DNA of 64,000 nucleotides, taken from contig JAVHZZ010000003.1 in NCBI GenBank assembly GCA_036250195.1, positions 346,421,875-346,485,874 of the forward strand, in the 5' to 3' direction. Under the pieces are notes generated by a model, which saw only the letters and a program-made list of their open reading frames with translations, was not told the origin of the DNA and ran no database searches. The stretch's first letter is position 1. Each line of letters opens with the position of its first letter. The stretch comes from Mixophyes australis (taxonomy: Eukaryota > Chordata > Amphibia > Anura > Limnodynastidae). A program made the translations under genes and the position numbers. Below, piece by piece: positions 54,720 through 64,000 of the stretch.

Positions 54720-55895
54720 CACCCTAGTGAGGTTAAGAGGGTGGTTGAGGAATGTTATAAGAAAACTTGAAGAGGTAGATTTTCAGAGAACGCTTGATGG
54801 TTTGAAGACTAGAGGGAAATCTTATTGTGCGAGGGAGGAAATCCCACAAAGTGGGTGAAGCCCGAGAAAAGTCCTGTAACCGGGAACGGGAACAGATAAT
54901 GACTGTGGATGAGAGATGCAGATCTTGTGCAGAACTGAGGTGTTGAGTTGAGAGATATTTGGAGACAAGTGAGAAGATGTCGGTGCAGTTTTTTTTGATG
55001 GCCTTGTATGACAGTAGAAGTATTTTCTATTTGCAAGAAAAAACAAACTAGCCGCTGACTACAAATTAGATTGTTGTGGAAAGAGTCTAATTTGGGGAAG
55101 AGCAGTAAGGATGGAATTGCAGTCAATAGACAATGCGAGAGTTGATGGCATGAATTAAAGTTTTTGCAGTGTCTTGTGTGAGATATGTGCATATTCTAGA
55201 AATATGTTTTAGATGTATGTAACATGATTTCGATATGTCCATGTGAGGAACAAAGGAAAGTTCTGAGTCAAGGATTACACCTAGGCAGCGAGATGAGAGT
55301 TATGGTCATGTTGTCAACAAAAATAGAAATGTCAGGTAAGTAACTTTTGTTGGTGAGTGGGAATATTATTAACTCTGTTTTTGAAAGATTGAGTTTGAGT
55401 TGGAGAGAGGACATCCAAGATGAAATGGCAGAAAGACAGTCAGTTACACGGGACAATACTGATGGTGAGAAATACTGAAATCCAAAAGGAGCTTATGAGT
55501 TTTCCAAGAGAATTGGTATAGACTGAGAAGAGCAAAGGACCTAATACTGAGCCTTGTCTCCAACCGATAAAGGAAGCGAAGCAGAGGTGGGTCCAGATAA
55601 ACTAACACTGAAAGATTAGATTAGATAGGTAGGATGAGACCCAGTATAGGACAGTGTCTTGAAGACCTACGGATTGTAGCGTTTGTATGAGGAGAGATTG
55701 GTCATCAGTGTCAAATGTAGCAGAGAGATCGAGGAGAATTAGAAGAGAGTAATGGCCTTTAGTTTTAGCTGTGATCAAATCATTGACAACCTTAGTCAAT
55801 GCAGTCTCTGTGGAGTGTGGAGAACGAAGGCCTGACTGAGGAGAATCCAACAGGTAGTGTGAGGAAAGAAAGCGTGTGAGGCGAGTGTAGGCAAT
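54720..55895 (-). mobile_element. L2-type LINE, RT core and C-terminus
   Basis: Minus orientation, 5' end near 55895. It carries the RT fragment at 55602-55850, then '[18 protein letters not shown]' (about 55500-55560), then 'MSSLQLKLNLSKTELIIF' (55268-55456), then degraded C-terminal sequence to 54720. The catalytic 'YADD' expected between the last two is absent, removed by deletion. Frames shift several times. Inactive. Confidence 0.85.
55602..55850 (-). pseudogene. L2-type reverse transcriptase palm fragment
   Basis: 82 codons open. '[20 protein letters not shown]' is the typical segment before motif A; '[13 protein letters not shown]' is motif A with its catalytic aspartate retained. The fragment ends in '[10 protein letters not shown]'. 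Domain order matches L2-clade elements. Confidence 0.85.
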
Positions 55896-56141
55896 TCTCT
55901 AAAGAATATAATTAGTGTTTGAGGTATACTGAACGTCTTTTGGTCTGCAGCCTATATTTACACTTGGGGTTTCACCAAAACCCCCCAAAAATCCCGTAGA
56001 AAATAAAAAGATTAACGTGCACATAGAAAATTGATGTCACTAGTTGGGAATCTCTTTCTGTCAATCTTATGTGAACAACATAAACCATACATCAAATATA
56101 TGATACAAACAATACAAAAATTTACAATGAAAACAGATGAG
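55896..56141. other. Unassigned
   Basis: Short spacer, nothing recognised. Confidence 0.3.
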
Positions 56142-56742
56142 CAGGGGGGTACAGGGAGTACTGCAGTATGGGGCCCAACAGCAGAGAGGGGCCACGCCAG
56201 CCCTGGGCTCAGACAAATTTATTAGGGAAGGGGACCTCCACAGTGAATTAAGGGAGGTAGCAGGCGCCATTTCTAGGCAGCAGACGCTCCTGAGATGTGA
56301 GTGGTGGTCTGGAGAGAGACTTCTGAATGTAATTAAGGATGCGGCAGCGGGCCCCCTTGTAGGCAGCATGTCTGTCTCTACTCCTAAGATGTTGGGACCC
56401 CATAGCAGCTGCCATTTGCTCCAGTTCCAGCCCTCCAGATGCCCGCCTCTGAGACAGAGAGGTTCCTACAGCATCACTCATGTCATGTAATTAATAACGT
56501 CACAGCGACGTCATTGGAGAGGAGCCGAAAGGAGAAAGCAAGAAGACACAGAGGGGTAAGTAAACTACTGCAGGAGTTAGATGGAACCAGGGATGGGAGG
56601 GGGTGACTGTAGATAATGGGGGCCGGGAGGTAAATGTTGGGTTGAGAATAATTTATAAATGAGGGTGGGGTAGGAGAAGGATGGAAGGGGACCCTGTCTG
56701 TTAGATTTGTACTGGGCCCCACAATTTCTGGTGGCAGCCCTG
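56142..56742. mobile_element. hAT-type MITE, 601 bp
   Basis: Perfect 8-bp duplications CAGATGAG (56134-56141, 56743-56750). The right end is 'ggtggcagccctg'; the left 'caggggggtacaggg' is a weak partner, with 'atggggcccaac' and 'tgggccccacaa' inverted further in. The interior carries paired CRE sites (56497-56511). Overlapping frames at 56137-56490 and 56483-56722 lack domains. Confidence 0.87.
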
Positions 56743-56750
56743 CAGATGAG

Positions 56751-57169
56751 CTAAACTATCCAGATCCCATGCACTTATATCAAGTGCATTTTGAACACAG
56801 ATGAAAGGGAGAGAGGGAAGTGGGGAGATTTGGATAACGTAGGTGGGGTTGCTGATGCATGGGGGTGGGCTGGTTCTGGGACAGAGGTCAGGTGGTAAGG
56901 ATGGGTATTGGACAGGAGCTAGCTGATATGGTGAAAGACTAAGGGAGTAGGGAGAGGAAGGATAGAAGGGGAGAGGATGGACTATCACTACTGACTATAT
57001 TATTGACTCTAGACCCACCTTGTGGTCTACTTGTTAATAGACTATCCACAAATTCCCTGCCAAACGGATTGTAAATCTTTGCCATTTTCCCTAAGAGATA
57101 CTGAATACCTCAGTCTTTGTCTTTTTTTTTCATCAATAAAGTTTTAGAAAGAAATTTTGCATGGATATG
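56751..57169. other. Unassigned; possible LINE 3' end
   Basis: 57000-57160 ends 'catcaataaagttttagaaa', which resembles an L1-type 3' end on the plus strand, but no duplication was found. Purine-rich plus strand at 56790-56970. Confidence 0.35.
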
Positions 57170-58512
57170 GGGTACAGGACATAAAAAACGGGATTAAACA
57201 ATGAAGAGGCTAAGGGGCAGGGGAGGTAGACACACACAGAGTCTCCCCATCAGGTGGGAGGAAAAATAGTTGCTCAATGAGTATTGTAACACAATATAAT
57301 TTATCAATAATAATAAACATTCGAAAAGAAGAAACATTCATGTTCAACCTAAGTAGCAAGGTTAAGGAGAAGGTCCAATTCCCATTTGGTTTGGGATGGG
57401 GACTTTGTGGGGGCTGTGAGAGACTGGAGGTATTAATACCAAAAGATTATTCCTCCCCTGTTAGGGGAGGGAGGTAGAGATAGAGAGTGAGGTATATTGG
57501 AGGCCGAGCTTATCCAGTGGCAAATTTGAGCCTTTTTAAAATAAATCTTTAGCAAGGATATTAAAACGTTCCTGGATAAGAGAAAAGGGAAGGAAAAGGT
57601 CCTGAGCATAAAGATCTTTGAGAGAGATCAAATCCCTAGAGCACCCGGTGGTAAAGTTAATATCCGGGCCTGAAGGGAGATATTACGAGTTGGTAGTGGT
57701 AGTTCAGGATGTTGGTTCATTAATCTGTCCCAAATCAGCAGAGCATCTGAGATGGAGAGGAGACGACATGGGAAGAGATGCGAGCGTTTTTAGGGGTCCA
57801 GAGCAGGTCTACTAAGGGAAAGGTCGAGTAGGAGCCCCGTTCTAGATCTACCCACAGAGTTGCATTAAGTGGAAGAGACCAATCTCTAAGATAAGGGCTA
57901 GATTGGGAAGTGCCAACCCCCCCCCCCCCCCTGTTGCTTGGGGAGAGTCATATGTTGGTAAGCCAGGAGGGGATGTTTTTGTTTCCATACATACGATGAC
58001 ATCAGTTTGTAGAGAAGATCCATATAACGTTTGGGTACATCATAATGGATAGTATGAAAGATATCCATTAATTTTGGAAGCAACATCATTTTAAATAAGG
58101 CAATAAAACCCAGCCAGGAGACCTCGTAGCTGATCCAACCATTGGTCAGTAGCGAAAGATGATGGAGTAATGGGGCATAGTTGGCTTAAAAAATGTCTGT
58201 AATCTTAGAGGTAATCTGGATACTCAGACAGGGTAAGGATTTCTGTACCCACACAAAAGGAAACATCTGCTGCAAAAATGCAAGGGAGAAGGGGGATATT
58301 AACAGGCAATGCTTCTGATTTAGTGACATTCAATTTTCCAAAAAGAAGCAGCACTATATCGGTCTAAAATGAGTTACAGGGCCACCAACGATGTCTCCGG
58401 GTTGGTAACAAATAGAAACACATCGTCTGCAAACAGGCATAGCTTATGGGAAGTTAAGTAAAAAGTGATCCCTGGGAAGTCAGGTGCAGAACATATTGTT
58501 TGGGCCAGTGGT

Positions 58513-59349
58513 TCAATGGCAAGGGCAAACATAAGGGGGACAGAGTGCACCCCTGTCTAGTTCCATTAGAGATAGAAAAGGGGGAGGACAGGAAGCCGTT
58601 ACTAAAAATCCTAGCTGTTGGTATAATGCTAATATTGAATGGAGAATATGGCCTTGGAGGCCAAATTTGTCTAAAACCTCGCTCAGATAAAGCCAGTGGA
58701 GCCTGTCAAAGGCTTTCTCCGTGGCTACGGAGAGCAGTACCAGCTCATCTGGGGTAGACTGTACAGAGTCCGGCACATTTAAGATACGTTTAGTGTTTTC
58801 AGATGCCTGATGACCAGGTATAAAGCCTACCTGGTCCGGGTGGGTGAGGTGAAGAAGAAAAGGGTATAATTGAGTGGTGAGACATTTGGCAAAAATCTTC
58901 AGGTCGGTATTCAATAAGGCTATAGGTCTATAATTTTTGCACTCTGAGGGGTCTTTACCCAGTTTCGGGATCATGATGATCTGGGCTTCAAGCATTTCAG
59001 CCAGGAAGCTACCTCCATCCATCACGCTATTATACAGAGAGGTAAGTAGGGGAGCAAGGGTTTCCTGGAAGGTGGTATAGAAGGTATTAGTGTATCTGTT
59101 CAGACCAGGGGCCCTATCTTTTGGGAGACTTTTTATGACTGCTTCCACTTCTTGTTGAGAAAAAGGGAGAATAAGATATGTCAGGCTATCATTATCTAGG
59201 GTGGGGAGATTTAAATGAGCCAAAAAAGCAGAGATTGAGTCCGAGGTGGGCTGGGGAGTACTGCTATCATAACACAGGTTGTATAGTTTAGTGTAGTAGT
59301 CAGAAAACAGGTTTGAAAATCTACGAGGGATTATAAGATTTAGTGCCAC
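58513..59349 (-). pseudogene. L1/Tx1-type reverse transcriptase fragment
   Basis: A 278-codon open frame with 'SLPKDRAPGLNRYTNTFY', 'IIMIPKLGKDPSECKNYRPI', 'DLKIFAKCL', 'HPDQVGFIPG' and '[12 protein letters not shown]'. The order is that of L1-superfamily RT. In motif A the position normally held by the catalytic aspartate is alanine (VATEKAFD, about 58706-58735). The frame then shifts before the FADD box at 58422-58433. No endonuclease domain remains in the window. Confidence 0.85.
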
Positions 59350-59370
59350 GAGAATCGTGGAACGCTTTAA

Positions 59371-59687
59371 TCATCATCATCAATTTATATAGCGCCACTG
59401 CTTCCGCAGCGCTGTACAGAGAACTCATTCACATCAGTACCTGCCCCATTGGGGCTTACAGTCTAAATTCCCTAATATACACACAGACAGAGACTAGGGT
59501 CAATTTTGATAGCAGCCAATTAACCTGCTAGTATGTTTTTGGAGTGTGGGAGGAAACCGGAGCACCCGGAGGAAACCCATGCAAACACGGGGAGAACATA
59601 CAAACTCCACACAGATAAGGTCATGGTCGGGAATTGAACTCATGTCCCCAGCGCTGTGAGGCAGAAGTGCTAACCACTGAGCCACCG
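59371..59687 (-). mobile_element. tRNA-derived SINE, complete, with target duplication
   Basis: 317 bp. Plus strand starts with the tail 'tcatcatcatcaatttata' and ends with the head '(a)ccactgagccaccg'. B-box complement 'ggaattgaact' at 59630-59640, A-box complement near 59671-59686. Perfect 8-bp duplications CGCTTTAA (59363-59370, 59688-59695). It splits the LINE coding region. Confidence 0.93.
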
Positions 59688-59980
59688 CGCTTTAAATCTA
59701 TTACAAACCTGTTTGCCTCTAAGCTTATGTGCTAATAACCTACTTGCCCTATTCCCTAGATCATAGAACTTTTGACGTAGTTTAGTTAAGGCAGTATTCA
59801 TGTGAGAAATAAAGACGATGTTTAGTTGTTTCCTTACGTCGTTCAATTCTCTCTATAGTGATTTGGAGAGGCGTGACTGGTTTTGAGCCACTAGAGTAGC
59901 TAGTTGAAATTCAAGGGTTTTTTTTGATGATAAGATATTGTTTTTATCATGCGGGCTCCTATTTGTATAGCTTTACCCCT

Positions 59981-60866
59981 AAGAACTGCTTTTCTCAGTC
60001 ATTTCTAAAAGACAAAGAAAGTGTTATAGAAAAGATATAAAGAAAACAAAGTATTTCTTTCCTATAAACCAAAATGTACTGGTTGGTTCCACTCTCCATT
60101 AGCCGCCTGCATCTATTGGCCCCTCTGCCCTCACACCTAGCGGTAAAGGCTGTTGGCGGCGTTAAGTTTAGAACACCAGTGACATCAGATATTTCTAGTG
60201 AACTGATATTTTACTACGCAGCTAGGTGGCATTGTTAATGTTCATGGTTTGTGGAATGGTTGCTATATTTATTTGATAAGCTTATAAAAAAAACTCAGTC
60301 ACTTTATATCGTTTCTTGTTCCCAAGCAGGCATTTGTAGGGGAGATTCACATGGCAGCAAGTTGGTTCTTACAAATGCACCTTGCACTATTATTTTTATG
60401 CAGTTGATAAATGCAACAGATGTGAATGGATCAGGATCACATGTTCACACACATGCATTTGTATTCCAGATATGATCACAGGCAGCGTGTCCGAACACCT
60501 GTGTTTACGTACCAGAAGGCAGGATCGTGATCCCGCCATGTGGTAAACTGAACAATCGTTCACTATGTGTGATTTGTGGATTGGGAGGTAAAAGAAGCTT
60601 TTTATGACTCATGACCGCATAAATGTAGCCAAACCTAAGTGAGTAATTCATCAGTGGAAATGTCTGGAGAAAAAAACATCAGCTAGTAACATGGAGATGA
60701 TCTCGTTGTTCATTAAGGTCTGTTTTTATCTTTATTTTCTCAACATTTAATATGAGCAAGAGGGAAATAAAGTGGATCTGCTTCTGCTCTACACCTGCAG
60801 GATCATCTCACAAATTCCTGGTTATTTAAGGGTCAAAACAGCACACAGTACAAATAACATTTAGTG
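59981..60866. other. Unassigned, no gene seen
   Basis: Nothing recognised; the frame 60251-60475 has no domain. Confidence 0.4.
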
Positions 60867-61023
60867 GTAGATTTAGCAAACCTGGAGAGATGTTGCCCAT
60901 AGCAACCAATCAGATTGCAGCTATAATTTTCTAGAATGTATTAGATAAATGATAGCTTGAACCTCATTGGTTGCTGTGGGCAACACCTCCACTTTTATTT
61001 TTAGAAGCTTTAGTAAATCTACC
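60867..61023. mobile_element. Palindromic MITE, CCAAT-containing family, copy 3
   Basis: Ends 'ggtagatttagcaaacc' and 'gctttagtaaatctaccc'; arms 'gttgcccatagcaaccaatc' and 'cattggttgctgtgggcaac'. Closest in its outer ends to 2201-2377. Confidence 0.88.
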
Positions 61024-63400
61024 CTTTTGTGATGTGTGCATATGTTTGGGCAATAGGTCCCATTTTACTTGATGCAGATGGTGTGTCAATTGCAGCAATG
61101 GCATTGATGCAAAATGTTGCATGTTCTGACGGGTAGAGCTGGGCCAACTGGAGGCAATATAAGTAGATGTGAGTGAGGTATTTTTCTCAGCGCAATTGCG
61201 CTGTATACCGGGAAACTGCATTTCTACCAATGTCAAAAGTATAATAGAGAATAAATACAAATTCTCTTACCCCCTCCTTCCCCACAGCTAAATCAGTGTT
61301 GTAGGAGAAATAATGAAAAGCTGAAATAGATCAATTGGGTGGACCTAACATTATTGTATGTTGGTCAAAAAGACATCTTCAATAGGTTTCACTTAAACCT
61401 AACAGTGAGAGCAATCCTAGGAACCCATGGTGGAGATCCCACGGGCTTATATATACAGCATACAAACACAGGCTGTTAGGTAAATATTACACCTCTTTAG
61501 AGTTGATGGGCTGCCTTCTAACATGATGTGTTCTGTGTATGTACACAAATATGGTTACTCATCATTCAGAGATAGTGCCAGTGCTGTGGATGGGTTGCCC
61601 ATGTATATCAGTGGTGAGCAACATGCAGCCTTCACCAGAGGTCTCCAGCTCGGTGCCCCTATTCTGACTTATTCTTTGATCTGTTATGAAGCAGAACATA
61701 AGACTGAATGGGAGCAGCTGGCTTCCATGTCACGTGACCCCCTCTGCACACTCCAGTAAGGTCACGCAACACAGCCAATCAGAGGAGGAGGAAGTACAAT
61801 GCATTCTGCACCAAGTACCTGCCCTCTTTTCTCTGTGGGTGCCAGCGGTGCAGGTGTTTTTAGACATGTGGGTAGATGTGAGTGGCAGGTGGGGAAGTGT
61901 GAGTACAGGTAGGCTCAGAGGGCTTGCAGAGGCATTTTGTTGAAAGTAGATGTGCTGGAATTTTGGAGCAATAGAGATATGGGTGCATTTTCAGATGGTT
62001 GACAGAGTGCCAAGGCTGTTTTGGGGCTTTTTTTTTATTTTTGTAATTTAGAAACTAAAGGTAAAGTGCAGGCCCTTATTTACACCACTTAGGACCACAG
62101 GCTATAGATGGATTAGTAGCAGCATACCCTTCTGTTGTGCAGAAGTCTGAAATGGATGGCACTGCAAATGGACACATTGGATTAGACAGGTGTTTATTGA
62201 ATAGATATTTGTATAAGGACTAGGATGGAATAGATTTTAGACATTATTGAATGTAAAGGTTGAAGGTGTTTTGCCAAAAGCAAAGGACGCTTATTTTGGT
62301 TTTTGTTTGCAGGCACTGTCTATTTTTCCTATGTAATACATAAACATGCCCTACCCAACTGTATCACGTAACTCCTTTTTAAAGTATTCCATGACGAAAA
62401 GCACAATTCTCTGATGGCAAAATGCACCTACTATAGTAGAAACACAAACATCACATACAAGGAACTTGTTCCGATTAACCTTTATTTAATAAACAAGGTA
62501 GTTTAGTTTAGTTTGCACGTTACATGTATGGGATCAATTATACAGAATGTTTGGAACTTTTCCTGAGAAGTTTGTCTGGAAAATGTAATTCTCTCAATAA
62601 TAGACCACCCTCAGTTTTTAATGTATACCCAATAAAGTATTATAATTTTATTGTTTATCTCCTAATCATCTTGGAGTGCCCCAATTTACACTTCTCTCTT
62701 TCTTTTTTATTCATTTATATCAGTGTTTGGGCGCACCCTCCAGAACTAGTAGCATGAATGGTCTGGAAGTCTATAGTCAGACTAATCTTAGAGATTTTCT
62801 ATAATATTACCTGGTGCTGTTGATTCCTCCCTGTTGCATTACCTGTAATTAGGAGCATCATACCTAAAATCTACTAGAACACACAAAACAAATCCTTGGC
62901 ATCCCCCTCCTCATTAAATTGATTACCAGAGCTGCTTATAGTAACCAGAGGAAGACACTAATGTGGAATTAGTGGTGCTTATATAAATAGCTAATGACAG
63001 TAGAAAATGTGTGTATATGTAACACAAATGCATCCAGTTGAAAGATGTGGCTTGACAGTATTAGAAGTATACTAAAATCACATTACCCTAACTGTACACA
63101 ATATAATAAAGTAATGTCATATACACAAGAGACCATTGTCTTGAGTTATTAGTAAATGCTAAAGTCGCATTATCCATATACAATGTAATATAAACACATC
63201 CACATCTGATGTTTATCCTCTTTATAATGTTTATGCAAAAAATAGTTTTTGAAATATAAAAACATTTGCTCAGATTTAATGCAAATATTGTATGAATGTT
63301 TAACACGGTGAAGATCTTATGGAACAAATAAGGTGTGTAGTTAGTCTGTAATACTGGGTACCCAACAGACATGAAAACAGAAAGCTTTTTGTACCCAGTT
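61024..63400. other. Unassigned; scattered repeat fragments
   Basis: No gene. 'tcagtggtgagcaacatgca' (61610) looks like a MITE left end. 62955-62995 ('ggaattagtggtgcttatat') is a SINE 3' scrap. Frames at 61523-61943 and the minus frame 63088-63417 lack domains. Confidence 0.4.
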
Positions 63401-63739
63401 CTGATTAGATGCTCCAAAGTGGTGTCTTCTGGTCGGAATACTGCTGGAAAGAGAATCTAAAATAATAACCAAAACCCCATTCTCCAAATATTTAAGAGGG
63501 AGGGGCTAAAGTAAAAAAAAAAAAAAAGGGAAAAAATAGACAGATTGTGTAATTTTGGTAGATCCAAGCAATAAAGACTTCTTGGTATGTGAATAAGCCT
63601 AGTGTTTAGTGTTGACCTGGAGAGCTCTTTTTTTGATTGGGGTTTTAATTTATTCTTTTTATATTAAACGTCCTTTTCAAAACTTCAAGGCAGCTTTAAT
63701 ATAGGGGTTAACGCCTTAGTCAGCTGAGCAGAGAGCAGA
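63401..63739. other. Unassigned; A-run
   Basis: Includes an A-run at 63512-63526. If the next feature is an LTR, this may be its U3. Confidence 0.3.
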
Positions 63740-63945
63740 AAATAAAACCCTCTGGGAAAGTATAAAATAAGGCTACTTCTCCTTCCCTTTAGTGTCTTGT
63801 CTGTCTCTTAGCTGAGTAAGGCAAGTGTGTGTATGTTCTGTACATGTGTACAGGGTTCTGTTTCTACCTATGTGGGTTACCTGTTCACGGCGAGTCCCAA
63901 TGATCCCTGCGATTTACCTCGGGAGCGCGTGCAGAGGGACATTGG
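63740..63945 (+). promoter_or_regulatory. Possible LTR promoter/R-U5 end at window edge
   Basis: 'agtataaaataaggc' (63759-63773) is a good TATA box, with AATAAA-type sequence just before it. About 180 bp on comes 'gggacattggtggctccctg', which could be an LTR end (..ACA) followed by a TGGTGGC primer-binding site, as in the element at 11508. No upstream TG end or second LTR is visible. A host-gene promoter is the alternative. Confidence 0.3.
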
Positions 63946-64000
63946 TGGCTCCCTGGAGACGTCATCTTTGCTACTTCTAAGTAGCAAACGCAGAGTTGGA

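Larger units (their letters stand above)
57170..59980 (-). mobile_element. L1/Tx1-type LINE, dead, with SINE inside
   Basis: Minus-strand ORF2 remnant about 2.7 kb. Order: N-terminal RT-linker (59698-59980, 'VLRGKAIQIGAR'), SINE insertion (59371-59687), RT (58513-59349), 'LCLFADDVFLF' (58410-58440), 'MMLLPKLMDIFHTI' and 'LTYDSPQATGGGG'-like degenerate reading (57900-58090), and C-terminal 'ISLQARILTLPPGALRDLIS' (about 57600-57700). The 3' limit is approximate. Many frame changes. Confidence 0.85.

Overview
The window reads as nuclear DNA of a vertebrate with a large, repeat-rich genome, most probably a frog or toad. The evidence is the repeat community: tRNA-derived SINEs ending in 'gcgctatataaat' plus an ATG/ATC tail, L2-, CR1- and L1/Tx1-type LINEs, three Tc1-like families, and many short hAT-type non-autonomous elements. 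I recall similar repeats from anuran sequence, but no search was possible, so the host call is an inference. I found no exon of a cellular gene that I would defend; almost every long ORF lies in a transposon or in low-complexity or tandem repeat. The window is best read as intergenic or intronic.

Layout. 1-9 kb: sparse repeats, two hAT MITEs with exact 8-bp target duplications, an L2 LINE, and L1/Tx1 fragments hit by a hairpin MITE. 9.3-10 kb (minus strand): a CRE/TATA promoter-like module, tandem 117-bp units and a CR1 reverse-transcriptase fragment. 10.9-16.9 kb: a 33-bp-type minisatellite split by a 4.24-kb LTR element (minus strand). That element has two 0.88-kb LTRs, a primer-binding site, a polypurine tract and two Gag-region ORFs, but no visible pol. 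19-21 kb: a SINE carrying a nested MITE, and an internally deleted hAT element that keeps an open C-terminal transposase frame. 23 kb: a 98-bp tandem repeat. 24.9-33.6 kb: L2, SINE, Tc1 and many MITEs. 35-39 kb: large MITEs, an L2 tail with an insertion, and a 93-bp segment copied into another element. 40-43 kb: two head-to-head L2 copies and a nearly full-length degenerate Tc1. 45.4-47 kb: a Tc1 mosaic broken by two insertions and an inverted junction. 51.5-52.1 kb: a 21-bp minisatellite. 53-60 kb: SINE, L2, a large MITE and a dead L1/Tx1 LINE with a SINE inside it. The last 250 bp may be the promoter end of an LTR that continues beyond the window.

How the parts relate. The SINEs share their 3' end with the L2 LINEs, so L2 machinery probably moved them. 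The hAT MITEs need transposase in trans; ten have perfect 8-bp duplications and two more have one mismatch. The LTR element lacks its own polymerase and would need a helper. Nested insertions give a relative order: SINE before MITE at 19.5 and 26.3 kb, LINE before SINE at 59.4 kb, minisatellite before LTR element at 11.5-15.7 kb.
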